Of a DNA stretch of 64,000 nt, positions 18,826-29,185 are shown piece after piece. Position numbers and translations under genes: made by a program. Source of the stretch: Viola odorata (lineage: Eukaryota > Streptophyta > Magnoliopsida > Malpighiales > Violaceae); NCBI GenBank assembly GCA_963691705.1, contig OY829544.1, positions 39,701,917 through 39,765,916 of the forward strand. The letters are read 5' to 3'. The notes below the pieces were generated by a model that saw only the letters and a list, made by a program, of their open reading frames with translations, ran no database searches and was not told where the DNA came from. Numbering within the stretch: the stretch's first letter is position 1; each line of letters begins with the position of its first letter.

Positions 18826-20680
18826 AGCTTCTCTGGTTCTCTCCGCAAGAGTAGTGTCGTTTCTAGAGACGCGTGGGGCATCTGCCGGTCATCAGCCGCT
18901 CTATCTGTCGGGATCCTCTTGGCTTCTTCTCTAGCTTTAGTGGCAAATTCTCCGAGGTAGCTCTCTTCTACCAAACGTTCTATTGCCAATTTTAACTCTC
19001 TGCACACATCGGTGGCATGTCCCTTGACTTTATGGAACTTACAATAAGCATTTTCTCTTCCTCTCATAATTACCCCAAGTTTCACGGGGGCTGGATAACG
19101 GATGGGAAGTTTCCGTTGTTAGACAATTGCCAGAATTTCTGCTCTTGGGAGTATGAGGGAAGGGAGATCAGGATCGTAAATCCTGCCCTTGGGTGGGTCC
19201 ACTTGTCGCTGAGTGGGCGAATTGCCAGGCCTTCCCCTTGGAAAATTTCCTCTTTGCCGATTCGAGGCTCTAGGGATGTGATCTTTTTGTTGAGCGTAAT
19301 CGTCAATAGAGTGAGTGTCAGGAGCCATGTTGGTATGAGGTGAGTTCTGTGGCACATTCTGAATTTTATCCCTACTCTCTTCCCCCTCCATCTTTTCGTA
19401 ATTGTGAGCTTTCAGTCTCAGCGCGTCTAAAGTCGTTGGGGGGTCCACCATCAACGTGTCCTGTAATTTTCCATAACAGCAGTTTCTCTTCAAAGCTTCC
19501 ACAGCGAAATCAACGGTAACATCTGGCGTTAACGACATTTCCATATCAAAATGACTAAGGAAATCCCTCAAAGATCTTGACGTTTCCTATGTTTATCAAA
19601 TAAAGCTGCAGCGGACTTCTTGATAGGAATAGTTGTGCTGAATCAACTCCGGAACTTAGCTTCCAACTGCGAGAAATTGTCGATCGATCTAGCTGGGAGT
19701 CCCTCAAACCAAAGACGCGCGACCCCTGATAATGTCATGACAAAAATCTGGCACAAGGCCTGATCACTGTGAGTTTGGAATTGCACAAAATATTTTACCT
19801 TGTTAAGGTGGGAGATGGGATCCTTTGTGCCATCATAAGATTCTGTGGGGAGTTTCACATGTCGACTGACTCTATGATGTCATATGCGGTAACTAAATGG
19901 ATTGCCAGTGTTATCCTCAGGGATCCTGCGAGGATGACGGGGGGGGGGGGGGGGGGGAACCTCCAAATGATGCATTTGCCTTTGAGGATTAGGCGAGTAA
20001 TATCGCCTGGGGGACCGACTGTGAGTCCTTGGTGATCGGGTTTGATATCTTCTGCTACTGGATCTTCCGCTGCGCTGAGGGGATATATCCCTGACCACCT
20101 CGTCTCTTCTAGCCTCCCAATTACTACTATCTTCATCATGTCATTGTTCACCTAGGAATACAGGAATTTCACGCATATGCGGCGCAGAAGATTCTACTTG
20201 TCTATGAGTGAGGTGAGGAATGCTGACGGGGGCAGTTGATGCAGGCAGAGTCATGAACGCATTTTCTGGTTGAAGCGGTGATAACGACCGGGCAGTAACA
20301 ATCGATGGTGTGAATAAAGCCTGATGGGGAACTGCAGAGCCTGAAGCGCTCGGGGCAGATCATAAGGCTAGTGCGGTCAACTGCTCCAACTGGATACGCA
20401 AAGCCACCAAGGAATCGGTTAGGGCATTATTTGGGCTGTCCACCTTAGATCTGACTTGTGGCAGGGTTGAGAGGCTAGATCTTGTCATTTGGGAGGGCAA
20501 AACACTCCCCTGGGAGGTCGAAATTCCCATTGTGGACTCAAAAAGTGAGAAAGACTGGGTGGATGGGGTCCCTTGAATCATGGTAGGGGTGGCTCCGGTG
20601 GAGAGGGGGAAAAGTTCTCTACGAGGCATGAAAGGAAGGCCATGCGACCGAGATGGCGTAGAATCTTGGTTGGAAGCCAT
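18822..20680 (-). pseudogene. gag: Gag of Tat copy C, multiply broken
   Basis: Starts MASNQDSTPSRSHGLP at 20680. N-terminal TPSTQSFSLFESTMGIST repeats follow, then an Arg/Ser segment (RYQTRSPRTHSRSPRRYY) at about 20000-20090. A run of 19 G (plus strand, 19939-19957) encodes polyproline and disturbs the frame. Capsid-like HMKLPTESYDGTKDPISH and MTLSGVARLWFEGLPARS follow, then a shift near 19600, DMEMSLTPDVTVDFAVEAL, a basic nucleocapsid and a variant knuckle CKFHKVKGHATDVC. ELKLAIERLVEESYLGEF then runs toward the protease, with Arg at the position where copy A has a stop. Confidence 0.85.
19939..19957. repeat. G19 homopolymer inside Gag
   Basis: Nineteen consecutive G on the plus strand within the segment that reads SPPRHDRE in copies A and B. 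A slippage-prone expansion of a proline codon pair. Confidence 0.9.
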
Positions 20681-20758
20681 GATCTTTGTGTCTCCAGAAG
20701 AGAAAGAAAGAGAAGAGAGAGCTTGGCTATTAAGGATGCTCACTTAATACGACCAAAG

Positions 20759-20776
20759 CTCTCAATGAAAGCACCA
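20759..20776 (-). other. Primer-binding site of Tat copy C
   Basis: Identical to the copy A site and also two bases inside the LTR edge. Confidence 0.8.
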
Positions 20777-20778
20777 TT

Positions 20779-21269
20779 TGATAGTATTTGATCTTCTGGA
20801 GAGGGATGAGGATGGAAAGTGGCCTCTTGAGATTACTGTTCTCGTCGTCCGGTGTACCTGCAAAGCGCCGGAGAAGGTCTCCGGTGTAGAAGTTCTGATG
20901 CTTAAGTTAGTACAGAAGTTCCAAAATGGCAGAGCTTCGACTAGCTAGTTTAGGCTTACCTCTTTATCTTGAACGTTGGGGTATTTATAGGCAAGAAGCG
21001 GACATTACCTAGAGGGGGGGCGTTATCTTAAGTCGATAACGCCCAGGGCTCTCAGATGACACCTTATAACGTCAGGGATGGGATAACGTCGTTTGTGTGA
21101 ACAAATATCTTATGAGACCCCTCCGTTGACGTCGATCATCCCGGGATTCCGAGTAAGAAATGGGAGGCAAAAACTATATTAGTTCAGTCCAGGTAACAAC
21201 TACAGTACTCTAGCCTTATCATCGAGGGTAAGGACGAAAATGCCCCTGAAATCACTTCTATAGTTATCA
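20779..21269 (-). repeat. 5' LTR of Tat copy C (491 bp)
   Basis: Minus strand TGATAACTATAGAAGTG ... ACTATCA. It has a TATA box TATAAATA (20989-20982), a GC hairpin CGCCGGAG..CTCCGGTG (20866-20886) and a 10-bp perfect dyad GGGCGTTATC..GATAACGCCC (21018-21044). The TGACGTCA triplet of A and B is reduced to single ACGTC-type remnants (near 21070-21095). Confidence 0.85.
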
Positions 21270-21618
21270 ACCAGTAAGGTGCTAGTTGATTAGGAATCGT
21301 CTCTAAGCGTACCTGAGATGGTTTTGATACAGGAAGGAAGTAAGGGCTCTAAGCGTACCTGAGTCTTATAGCAACTCTGTGGGTTGAAGATGAATAACAT
21401 TGCATCGATGATTGCTACTCATGCATCATAGCTTGTTAAGCTTCTGCTATGAATCGTTTCTCTATTTCACTTAAGTGTTACAATTGGTTATTTCAAGCAT
21501 TCAGGAAAATCATATCCTCACTCTTTGTAGACGAACCTCTTGCTATTATTTACAATTAATCTTGTGCTTAGTACGAAATTTTATTATTAATATTTTTTTA
21601 CGGAGTCGACGCCCATCA
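21270..21618 (+). repeat. Athila-type LTR, 3' end fragment
   Basis: Matches the end of the Athila-3 LTR in order: AAGGTGCT, TCT(A)AGCGTACCTGAG, GCAACTCTGT, TTGAAGATGAAT, CTCATG..TCATAG, GACGAACCTCTTGCTATT, and the terminus GACGCCCATCA. No primer-binding site follows 21618, so this is a 3' or solo LTR. Its left part lies beyond the Tat stack. Confidence 0.75.
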
Positions 21619-22904
21619 GAGATGCAAAGAAAAATTGGGAAAAAAACTATTATGTAAATAGACATTGATGTTGAAAGAGTTAAACATTAAAAATTTTAAA
21701 TCAGATAATTGAATAATTTTTATTTATCTTATCTATATGTATAAATAATAGGTGAAAGAAAAAATAAAAAAAAGTGAATAAGTAAGAGGATAAAATAAGA
21801 AGAAAAACGAGATGAGAAAATGAGAAAATAAATTAAATATGACATGGGAAAATAAATGGAAGGAAGGTGGATCACACCGCATAATAGAAACAATTTAATT
21901 TAATAAGTTAAAATTTTAGATGACTACTAAATATTAATTGCAAGAATAAGTTGTAAAAAGATTGTTAAATCAATTCTCAAATGGTATTTAAAAGAGCTAG
22001 ATAATAAATTTATTTAAAATGAAATGATAGATTGATTTTTTGTTAATATAACTTAGCTATATGTACACATAACATGTAAAATAGAAATATAAAGTAAAAA
22101 ATCTACTAAACTCTCGTGGTAAGATCAATTTTAGTATGAATGTAGTTAGCATATGAATGACTATAATTTATAGAATTATAACATTAAAACTTGAGGTATG
22201 ATGAATTTAGAATGTAAAACATTCAATTAAAAATTAAAATGCAGAGAAAAATAACAATCAAAGAAATAGAAATAGAAAATTTGAAATAAAAAATTAAAAT
22301 TAAATTATAAATAATATAGGAGAAAAAATATACATTACGGATAAAGGCAAGATGTAGGAGCAATTTTCTTTTAAGAAAATAAAGATTCATGAAAATAATT
22401 CAAGATATTTAAAGAGTTAGATAACTACTTTTTTTATAATGGAGGTAATGAATATTTTTTATTATAGTATAACTATGTGTATAAATAATACATAAAGAGA
22501 AAGTAAGAAATGGAAAAAAATAGAAATAAAAGAGAGAAGAGAAATGTTAAACGAACAACAAAGATTAGATAATAAACGATGAAAAGTGGTTCACACTATG
22601 TGATTAGTTTTAACCAGCAAAATATATATTACCTCTAAATTCATGTTGCAAAAAAAATTGTATGTAAAATAAAAAATACTTATATAAATATACAGTGTTG
22701 TTTAAGAAGTTAGAATAAGTTTTACGAGTGAAAATTATATACTAATGGTAAATTCATGTTGTAAGAATAATTTGTACATTTTTTTAATAAATAAAGAGTT
22801 AGATAAATGGTTATTAAAATCTAAAGGGTTAAATATTTAATGTTTCTAATTGAGGTTATGAAATATTTTTTAATGTAACTTACCTATGTGTATAAATAAT
22901 ATAA
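21619..22904. repeat. AT-rich degenerate long-period repeats
   Basis: Four decayed copies of a segment recognised by CTATGTGTATAAATAATA followed by AAAGAGAAAGTAAGAAA (near 21725, 22050, 22455 and 22875), with a shared downstream GTGG(A/T)TCACAC (near 21870 and 22582) and AATTCATGTTG(C/T)AA. The period is roughly 350-400 bp. No coding potential is seen. Confidence 0.55.
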
Positions 22905-23719
22905 TAATGCTAGGGATACTAATAATTTTACTAACAATAACTAATGTGACGTCCTACATGACATATGTCATTGTCACCATCATTTAATTTTTTTTGAGCA
23001 AAGCATTATGATTAATTAGAAAAGAAAATCAAATCTTATTAGAAAAAAACAATTAATTGGCAAAACAAAACAGAAACTAAACATGTCAAACCGATTACGA
23101 TACATCTTTTTCTACTGGGATCAATTCGATCAGTTCATGAATAAAACCTAACCCTAAATCAAACACACAGAAACAACTTTGTGCAGTGATCGTTTAAGCC
23201 TGTGATCTGAACAAACTTGTCCACTCAAGATTTCTTCCGTCATCTGTCTCTTTTGCATCAGGTATGTAGTAACAGAGTAATTGATTTCTATGGGCTGAAC
23301 CACCAATTGTTTTCCATGAAACTTTAATTTGCTTAGTGGTCAAATGAGAAATCAATTGGTAGTTCAGCCCATAGAAATCGATTACGTTGTTACTACATAC
23401 CTAATGCAAAAGAGATGGATAATGGAAGAGATCTTGAGTTGATAAGCTTGTTCAGATCGTAGGCTTAATCGATCGTTGGACTTAGAAAGTTATTTCTGTG
23501 TGTTTAATTTAGGGATAGGTTTCGTTCATGAACCGATCGAATTGATCCCAATAGAAAAAGACGTATCGTTATCTGTTTGATGCGTTTAGTTTCTGTGTTG
23601 TTTTTTCAATTAAGATTTTGATTTTCTCTTCTAATTAATCATAATGCTTTGTTGGAAAAAAAATGATGGTGACATGGCATATAATTTGTTAGTAAAATTG
23701 TTAGTATCTTTAGCATTAT
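22905..23719. mobile_element. Fold-back (MITE-like) element with ~370-405 bp arms
   Basis: The left arm 22905-23309 and right arm 23353-23719 are inverted copies around a 43-nt loop. Outer ends are ATAATGCTAGGGATACTAA and TTAGTATCTTTAGCATTAT. Inner parts (TATGTAGTAACA, GATTTCTATGGGCTGAAC) pair almost without gaps. It interrupts the fourth long-period repeat. Flanks on both sides contain AAATAAT, but I cannot fix a target duplication. No transposase gene. The superfamily is not assigned. Confidence 0.8.
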
Positions 23720-23737
23720 TGAAATAATAGGAAAAAT

Positions 23738-24388
23738 GCACCCTAGGGTCGCCAACATTTTAAAAAAGGTTCGATTGAGTCCCTAACGTATTTTGAGGTT
23801 CAATAAAATCCCTAACGTTTGTGTGTAAGGTTCGATTGGGTCCTTACATAACAAAAATTCTGCGTGGCATAAAATATTCAGTTAGTAAATATTTTTTAAT
23901 ATTTTTGGTCAAAAATAAGGCCCCAACAGGTTTTTTATTTATTTCTTCCTACCTTTTTCTTTTCTTTCCTTTTCTTTTTATATTTTCCTTTTCTTCTTCT
24001 TAATATCTTGGTAATAATAAGTAAATTTTGGTAATAATTACCATAATAAATTAATTGTTTATTAATTGTTTCATTTTTATATTACTATTTTAATTTAGTA
24101 GGTGAAATCATTAGATTGTTTGGAAATAATTATATTTTTTAAAAGTGTTTGCTACCTTTTTTCAAAACTTTTCTGATTTTTCTCATAAATGTTTTCCTTG
24201 TATTAATATTTTGGGTCCCATAATAGTAAAAAAAATAAAAAATAACGGAGTGCGCTGCCATGTTTGAATTTTTTACATGGCAGGGACCTTAATGAACCAA
24301 AAAAAGTATAACGTTAGGAATTTTATTGAACCTAAGGATACGTTAGGGATCCAATAGAACTTTTTGTAAAACATTAAGGACCTTGAAG
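23738..24388. mobile_element. Second inverted-repeat element (~650 bp)
   Basis: The left arm has GTTCGATTGAGTCCCTAACG and GGTTCAATAAAATCCCTAACG. The right arm (24300-24385) has the inverse, with CGTTAGGAATTTTATTGAACC and CGTTAGGGATCCAATAGAAC. The centre is AT-rich with no gene. After it the interrupted long-period repeat resumes (AAAGAGTAAGAGAAAGGG). The short frame near 23821 is not a gene. Confidence 0.7.
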
Positions 24389-24771
24389 TGTGTGTAAAAG
24401 AGTAAGAGAAAGGGAGAATTAAAGAATTAGGAAAAGAAATAAAATTATAAAAGATGAGATAAATGATCCAATAAATAAATTATTTTACCTAATGAAAACT
24501 CAGTAATTATAGTTATAAAATTACTAAATGTACCAAACAATTCCTTGTTAACACAAATATGAAAGGAACATACAAAATCTAAAATTCAAGAATCACTTAC
24601 CGAATCCTCGCTTTTATATACCATTAGAAGTTCATCACTATCAATTAAAACCTAAGTTGATCAATCTTAATTTCAACAAGAACAAAACTGACTTTAACTC
24701 AAAAAGAGAAGAAATAAAAAAGACATATTTCATTAAAAAGGATTAGATCTCACAATAACAAAATCATGAAC
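24389..24771. other. AT-rich flank left of Athila-3
   Basis: Continuation of the degenerate repeat DNA. No gene, TIR or LTR is recognised. Confidence 0.5.
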
Positions 24772-26204
24772 TGATTGAGCCTTAAATTTTATGATTTTTA
24801 CCACCTGTTCTCTTGCAATTTCGAATAGTATGTTACTAAGTTTGGTGTGAATCATTCGATTACGGTAGGAAATAGCTTTTGTAAGGAAGGGAGCAGAAGG
24901 AGGGGAATTAAGCATGATTCTCGGCATATTTGGAGCAGTCGGATTCTTGGTTGTCATTCTTGACCAAGATAGACTCGCTTGGTCAATCCATCACCCTAGA
25001 GAAATATACAAATTAGATAGCGGAACAAAGGCACTGACAGATGATTCTTTCCTGCCCTGATGATTGAGAGTGTCAATCACGGACGGATTGTAGATGCCCT
25101 CCGCTGATTTAATTCGATAAGATTCTTTTATGAGAAAGAGAGCAATTCAAATACAATTTAGAGTTGATTAGGATTTTATTTTCCTTTATTTCCGCTTTTA
25201 GCTATTTTCTAGGAAGAGGGAACTATTTATACTCTTCCTAGGGGTTTTGAGAGAGGGCATGATCTCTTCTCCGTCGTTGCTGGGTTTGGAACTTTTTTAT
25301 CTGGTTTTTGGTTCCTGCTTTTACATACTTTGCTCCATCGAAAACGAAGGATTTTTAATAAATTCGATACATAGTCGATTTTTGGTTTCAATCATGAGTA
25401 TGAGTAGCTAAATACATCCTTCTTAGTAGAGGCACTTAAAGTATGAGCATGAGTATGCATGAGACCTAATCGATCCTATCACTCTTTAAATCTGCATTTA
25501 ATCATTCTCGTAATTATTTCTAATGTGTTTTCTGTTTGATATTAGCCTTGATCAATCTAGGATTGAATAGATCACGCAACAGTCATTTCTCTTGGCCATG
25601 GATTATTGACCAATAGCATTGAAGTAGACACCTATGTGCTAGAAGAACATCCGCGAAACGGTAGGGGGAAAGGTTAATCAGATCCAGTCCTGACTGACGC
25701 CCGAGGATGCTAGTCTGGAGTTGTCTTCCTCTAGTCGTTCATCAGCCAACTCAGTAAACCTTTAACTAGAAAGGTGCAGGTTGGTTAGGCATCATCTTTA
25801 AGCGTACCTGAGGTGGTGTTGATATAGGAGGGAAAAAGGAGTCATAAGCGTACCTTGATTCTATAGAAACTCTGTAGATTGAAGATGAATACCCCTGCGT
25901 CAATGATTGCATCTCATGTCTCATAGCTGCCAACCTCTACTAGGAATTTCTCTCCTATTTGATTTCCATTTCCGGATCTGCCATCTTGACCAAGACTATT
26001 TTATTGCTTATTTACTTTCCAGCGTTAGTTTTAAGACAAAACCCTAAATTTCACTTAAGTATTATTTTAATTATTACAAGTTCTCACAAAAAATCATACC
26101 ATAGCTTTTTGTGGATCGAACCTCTTACTGCTATCTACAATTCATTTGTTGTTAGTAGTGAGTTGTAATTTACATTTATTTCTTGACGGGTTCGACACCC
26201 ATCA
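24772..26204 (+). repeat. Left (5') LTR of Athila-3 (1433 bp)
   Basis: Begins TGATTGAGCCTTAAA and ends GTTCGACACCCATCA, directly followed by AGATT and the primer-binding site. A promoter-like TATTTATA lies near 25224 within GGGAACTATTTATACTC, a segment repeated in the right LTR near 58076. Confidence 0.88.
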
Positions 26205-26210
26205 AGATTT

Positions 26211-26227
26211 TGGGGTCGTTGCCGGGG
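26211..26227 (+). other. Primer-binding site of Athila-3
   Basis: TGGGGTCGTTGCCGGGG differs slightly from the tRNA-Asp 3'-end complement (TGGCGCCGTTGCCGGGG) used by Athila elements. The two mismatches would weaken priming. Confidence 0.75.
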
Positions 26228-26262
26228 AGCTAACGGATAGTGATCTTTGTGTTTTCTTATTT

Positions 26263-27690
26263 TATGACCAGGTCCTCTCATGAGGAATTGATACCTTTCA
26301 ATCCAGAGTTGACTAGAGCAGAGAAAGAAAATAGAAGGAGAGCCAAAAGAAGATTAGTGCTACCTAGTCCACCTAGAGAAGAACCTCTTGATCAAGATCA
26401 CTTTCTTGACCAAGACATAGACCAAGAAGAACAAGAACTAAATCCAATAATCAACATGCAGCAGCCAGTAGAACAGACTTTCAGGCAACTGAACCAAGGA
26501 TTAGAGTAAGAATCTTACTCTTATCTTAATCTACCACCGGTGGATCACGACTGGGCAATCAAGACCAATGTCATCCATAACTTGAAAAAGTTTCATGGTC
26601 ATTCCAAAGAGAATCCCTACATTCATCTGAAGACTTTCCATTTGGAATGTGAGGCCCTTAAACCTCGAGACGTTCCCATTGAGAGGGTGAAACTGAAAGC
26701 TTTCTAGTGGTCACTGAAAGATTCAGCACGAAACTAGTTCTATAGTCTACCTCACAATAGCATCAATATTTGGGTTCAAATGTCAAGAGCCTTCTTAAAC
26801 AAATACTAGAATGCAAGCAAGGTCGGAGCAGCAAGGAAGAATCTCGTTTCCATCCAACAGAAAGGAACCGAGAGCTTCGAAGAATACCATCAGAGATTCA
26901 AAGAGTTTTAGGACATCAGTCCTACATATGGAGTAATTGATCAAGCTCTAATTTAGTACATCTATGATGGAATGAGTTAGAGCGACAAAGAAAGAGTTGA
27001 TGCGGCAGCTGGAGGAGCTTTGCAAGACCTTACACCAACTCGAGCCAAACTACTACTACAAATAATGGCTGAGAATTGCAATAACAATGGACTCTCAAAG
27101 CAATCTAACCCCATTATTTCTTTTGTTAATTCAATTGCTATGGAACAACAAATAGCTAACATTGCTAATTTTATTCAAAATCTTTCTATATGTGCTCCTA
27201 GCGAAGACAACAACCAAGGCGCCACTGTGAGTGTATGCGGGGTATGCTGTCAAATTGACCATCATGCCAATCATTGTTCCATGCTTCAACCAGCAACAGT
27301 AGAAGAGTTAATTGCTCAATTGAATGTTGCCTATGGTTACAATCAGAACTAACAAAATAAATACCCTCCAAACAACAATCCTTACTCAAATACCTATAAC
27401 CCTGGATGGAAGAACTACCCTAACTTCAGTTGGACTCAAAATCAGCCTCAAACTAATTCCACTCTCCCTAACCAGTCCCAACAACCATCATTCAACCTCC
27501 AGAACTTTGTTCCTAGACCACCCCAAAACTAAAATAACCAACCTCTCCAACTACCTGCACCTCCACAACAATTACAAATTGCTGGTCCTACACGTGATCA
27601 TGAAACAAATAAAACTTTCGCTCAACACAGTGCTATGCTTTCAGACATACAGAAACAACTGAAACTGTTAGTAGAGGATAAGCAGAAGTA
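26263..27690 (+). pseudogene. gag: Athila-3 Gag, broken
   Basis: Starts MTRSSHEELIPFNPEL at 26263. After a stop at 26507 the coding sense continues: YLPPVDHDWAIKTNVI, LKKFHGHSKENPYIHLKTFH, EALKPRDVPIERVKLKAF, then WSLKDSA..FYSLP and ISPTYG, with four or five internal stops. The part after 27000 (ALQDLTPTRAKLLLQIMAEN) stays open and includes a cysteine/histidine cluster CQIDHHANHC where the zinc knuckle is expected. A Gln/Asn/Pro-rich tail follows to about 27550. Structural protein of the particle; not functional here. Confidence 0.8.
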
Positions 27691-28984
27691 AGGGAAGTTA
27701 CCATCTAGCACAATAGACAACCCCAAGCATAATGTGAGCACAATTAGTTTGAGAAGTGGTATATATTTGCCTGAAAGAGAAGAAATAGTGGCATACAAAT
27801 AAGAGAAGAAGACACCGAGGCACAAGAACTGGGAAGAAATAATGGAATTTGAGAGGCGGTATAAGTATAAGTCTCCAGAACAAATTGAGGAAGAAGAAGC
27901 TGAAGAAATGGAAGAAGTAGAAAAGATCATAGTAATAGAGGACGAACTTTCTTGACCAAGGAAGATATCGAAGAAGAAGGAATGACTAAGAAAGTTGAGA
28001 AGGAGGCTAAGAAGGAAGAAGAAACTGCAAAACAAGAGGAGAATGATGCACCTCCATCCTTTCCACCTACACCTTCAAAGATGAAAAAGGAGAAGGAAGA
28101 AAAGGAATTTATGAAAATATTTTAAAAAGTGGCAATAAATATTCCAATGCTTGATTTGATTGCTAAAATCCCTAGCTATGCTAAAATCCTTAAAAGTTTA
28201 TGTTCTCACAAAAAGAAACTTGCAGGTCTTGAACAGGGAAGCTTAACAAAGAATGTTTCTTCAGTAATCCAATCCAGACTTCCAGAGAAGTGCACGGATC
28301 AAGGCGCATTCGAAATTCCTTGCAAGATAGGAGATAAGAAGATTGAGAAAGCCTTGTATGACTTGGGAGCTGGAATCAATGTACTGTCACTTGTAGAGTA
28401 TAAGAGGCTTAACATCGGAACCATAAAGGATACTAGAGTAGTAATCCAACTTACCAACAGATCCATCATATATCCCAAAGGAGTTGTCGAGGATGTTTTA
28501 GTCCAAGTCAATGACTTCATTTATCCTGTTGATTTTTATATTGTTGACATGAATATGGGTTATTCTACAAACAATTTTGATGTCCTCTTGGGTAGACATT
28601 TTCTAACGACTACAAGAGCCTTGATTGATGTTTTTTCATGGATGTTTGACTCTTGAATATTGTGGACAGATCATTAAATTTAACATGTATGATGCAGCAA
28701 GGCATCCAAGCGAGATGCACAACTTGAACTTCATGGGTGTTTATGAACCTCTTGAAAAGGAAGGTTTTGGACTAAGTGAGGTTGACCCAATTGATTGTGA
28801 TCTTATCAGGAGGATAAAGGAAAGGAATCAGAAGAGAGTGAAAGAAGGAGTAGCCATTTCATTAGAGACTGTGAAAAAATTTAATGTTGAAAGTCCTTTA
28901 ATAAGAAAAATATTCAATTATGATCAAACCTTGTGTTTTCTGTGCAGGGCACCAATAGAGACTAAGAAGGTAAATCTGGGATAA
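27691..28984 (+). pseudogene. pol: Athila-3 protease region
   Basis: A charged Glu/Lys linker (27700-28120) leads to the protease frame (28129-28656): FEIPCKIGDKKIEKALYDLG, AGINVLSLVEYKRLNIG, IYPKGVVEDVLVQVNDFIYP and FDVLLGRHFLTTTRALID. The active-site motif is D-L-G-A, as in the Athila lineage. A shift then moves to 28625-28984 (EYCGQIIKFNMYDAARHPSE ... ETKKVNLG-stop). The reverse transcriptase that should follow is missing, and within ~200 bp the post-pol ORF starts. Confidence 0.8.
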
Positions 28985-29185
28985 GAAAGGAGTGTTCACA
29001 ACGCAAAACTCTTTTGGCCAAGAGCATTCCTTTTTGACACATGCCCCTTAGAAAGTATAAAAGCACGAAGAGCGAAGAAACAACCCCCCTACTTCCCCAA
29101 CTCCCTGTCTTCTTCAAACACAATTGCTCCCTCTTCCCTCAGGAAACCGCTTCTCTTTAAACTCTCAGTAACTGTTGCAATTGTA

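Larger units (their letters stand above)
16775..21269 (-). mobile_element. Tat copy C (minus strand), 5' LTR through RNase H
   Basis: Minus strand: LTR 21269-20779, primer-binding site 20776-20759, gag from 20680, protease, RT and RNase H up to the insertion of copy B at 16775. The remainder lies left of the window. It is more diverged from A and B in the LTR and in Gag. The right edge abuts Athila LTR sequence, with ACCAG (21270-21274) as the expected duplication. Many stops and shifts suggest it is older than A and B, as its outer nesting position requires. Confidence 0.8.

Noticed and set aside
24733..24957. Minus-strand frame with KNPTAPNMPRIMLNSPP, repeated at 57579-57809
   Set aside because: Both occurrences lie in the first part of the Athila-3 LTRs, antisense to the element; recurrence is due to LTR duplication.
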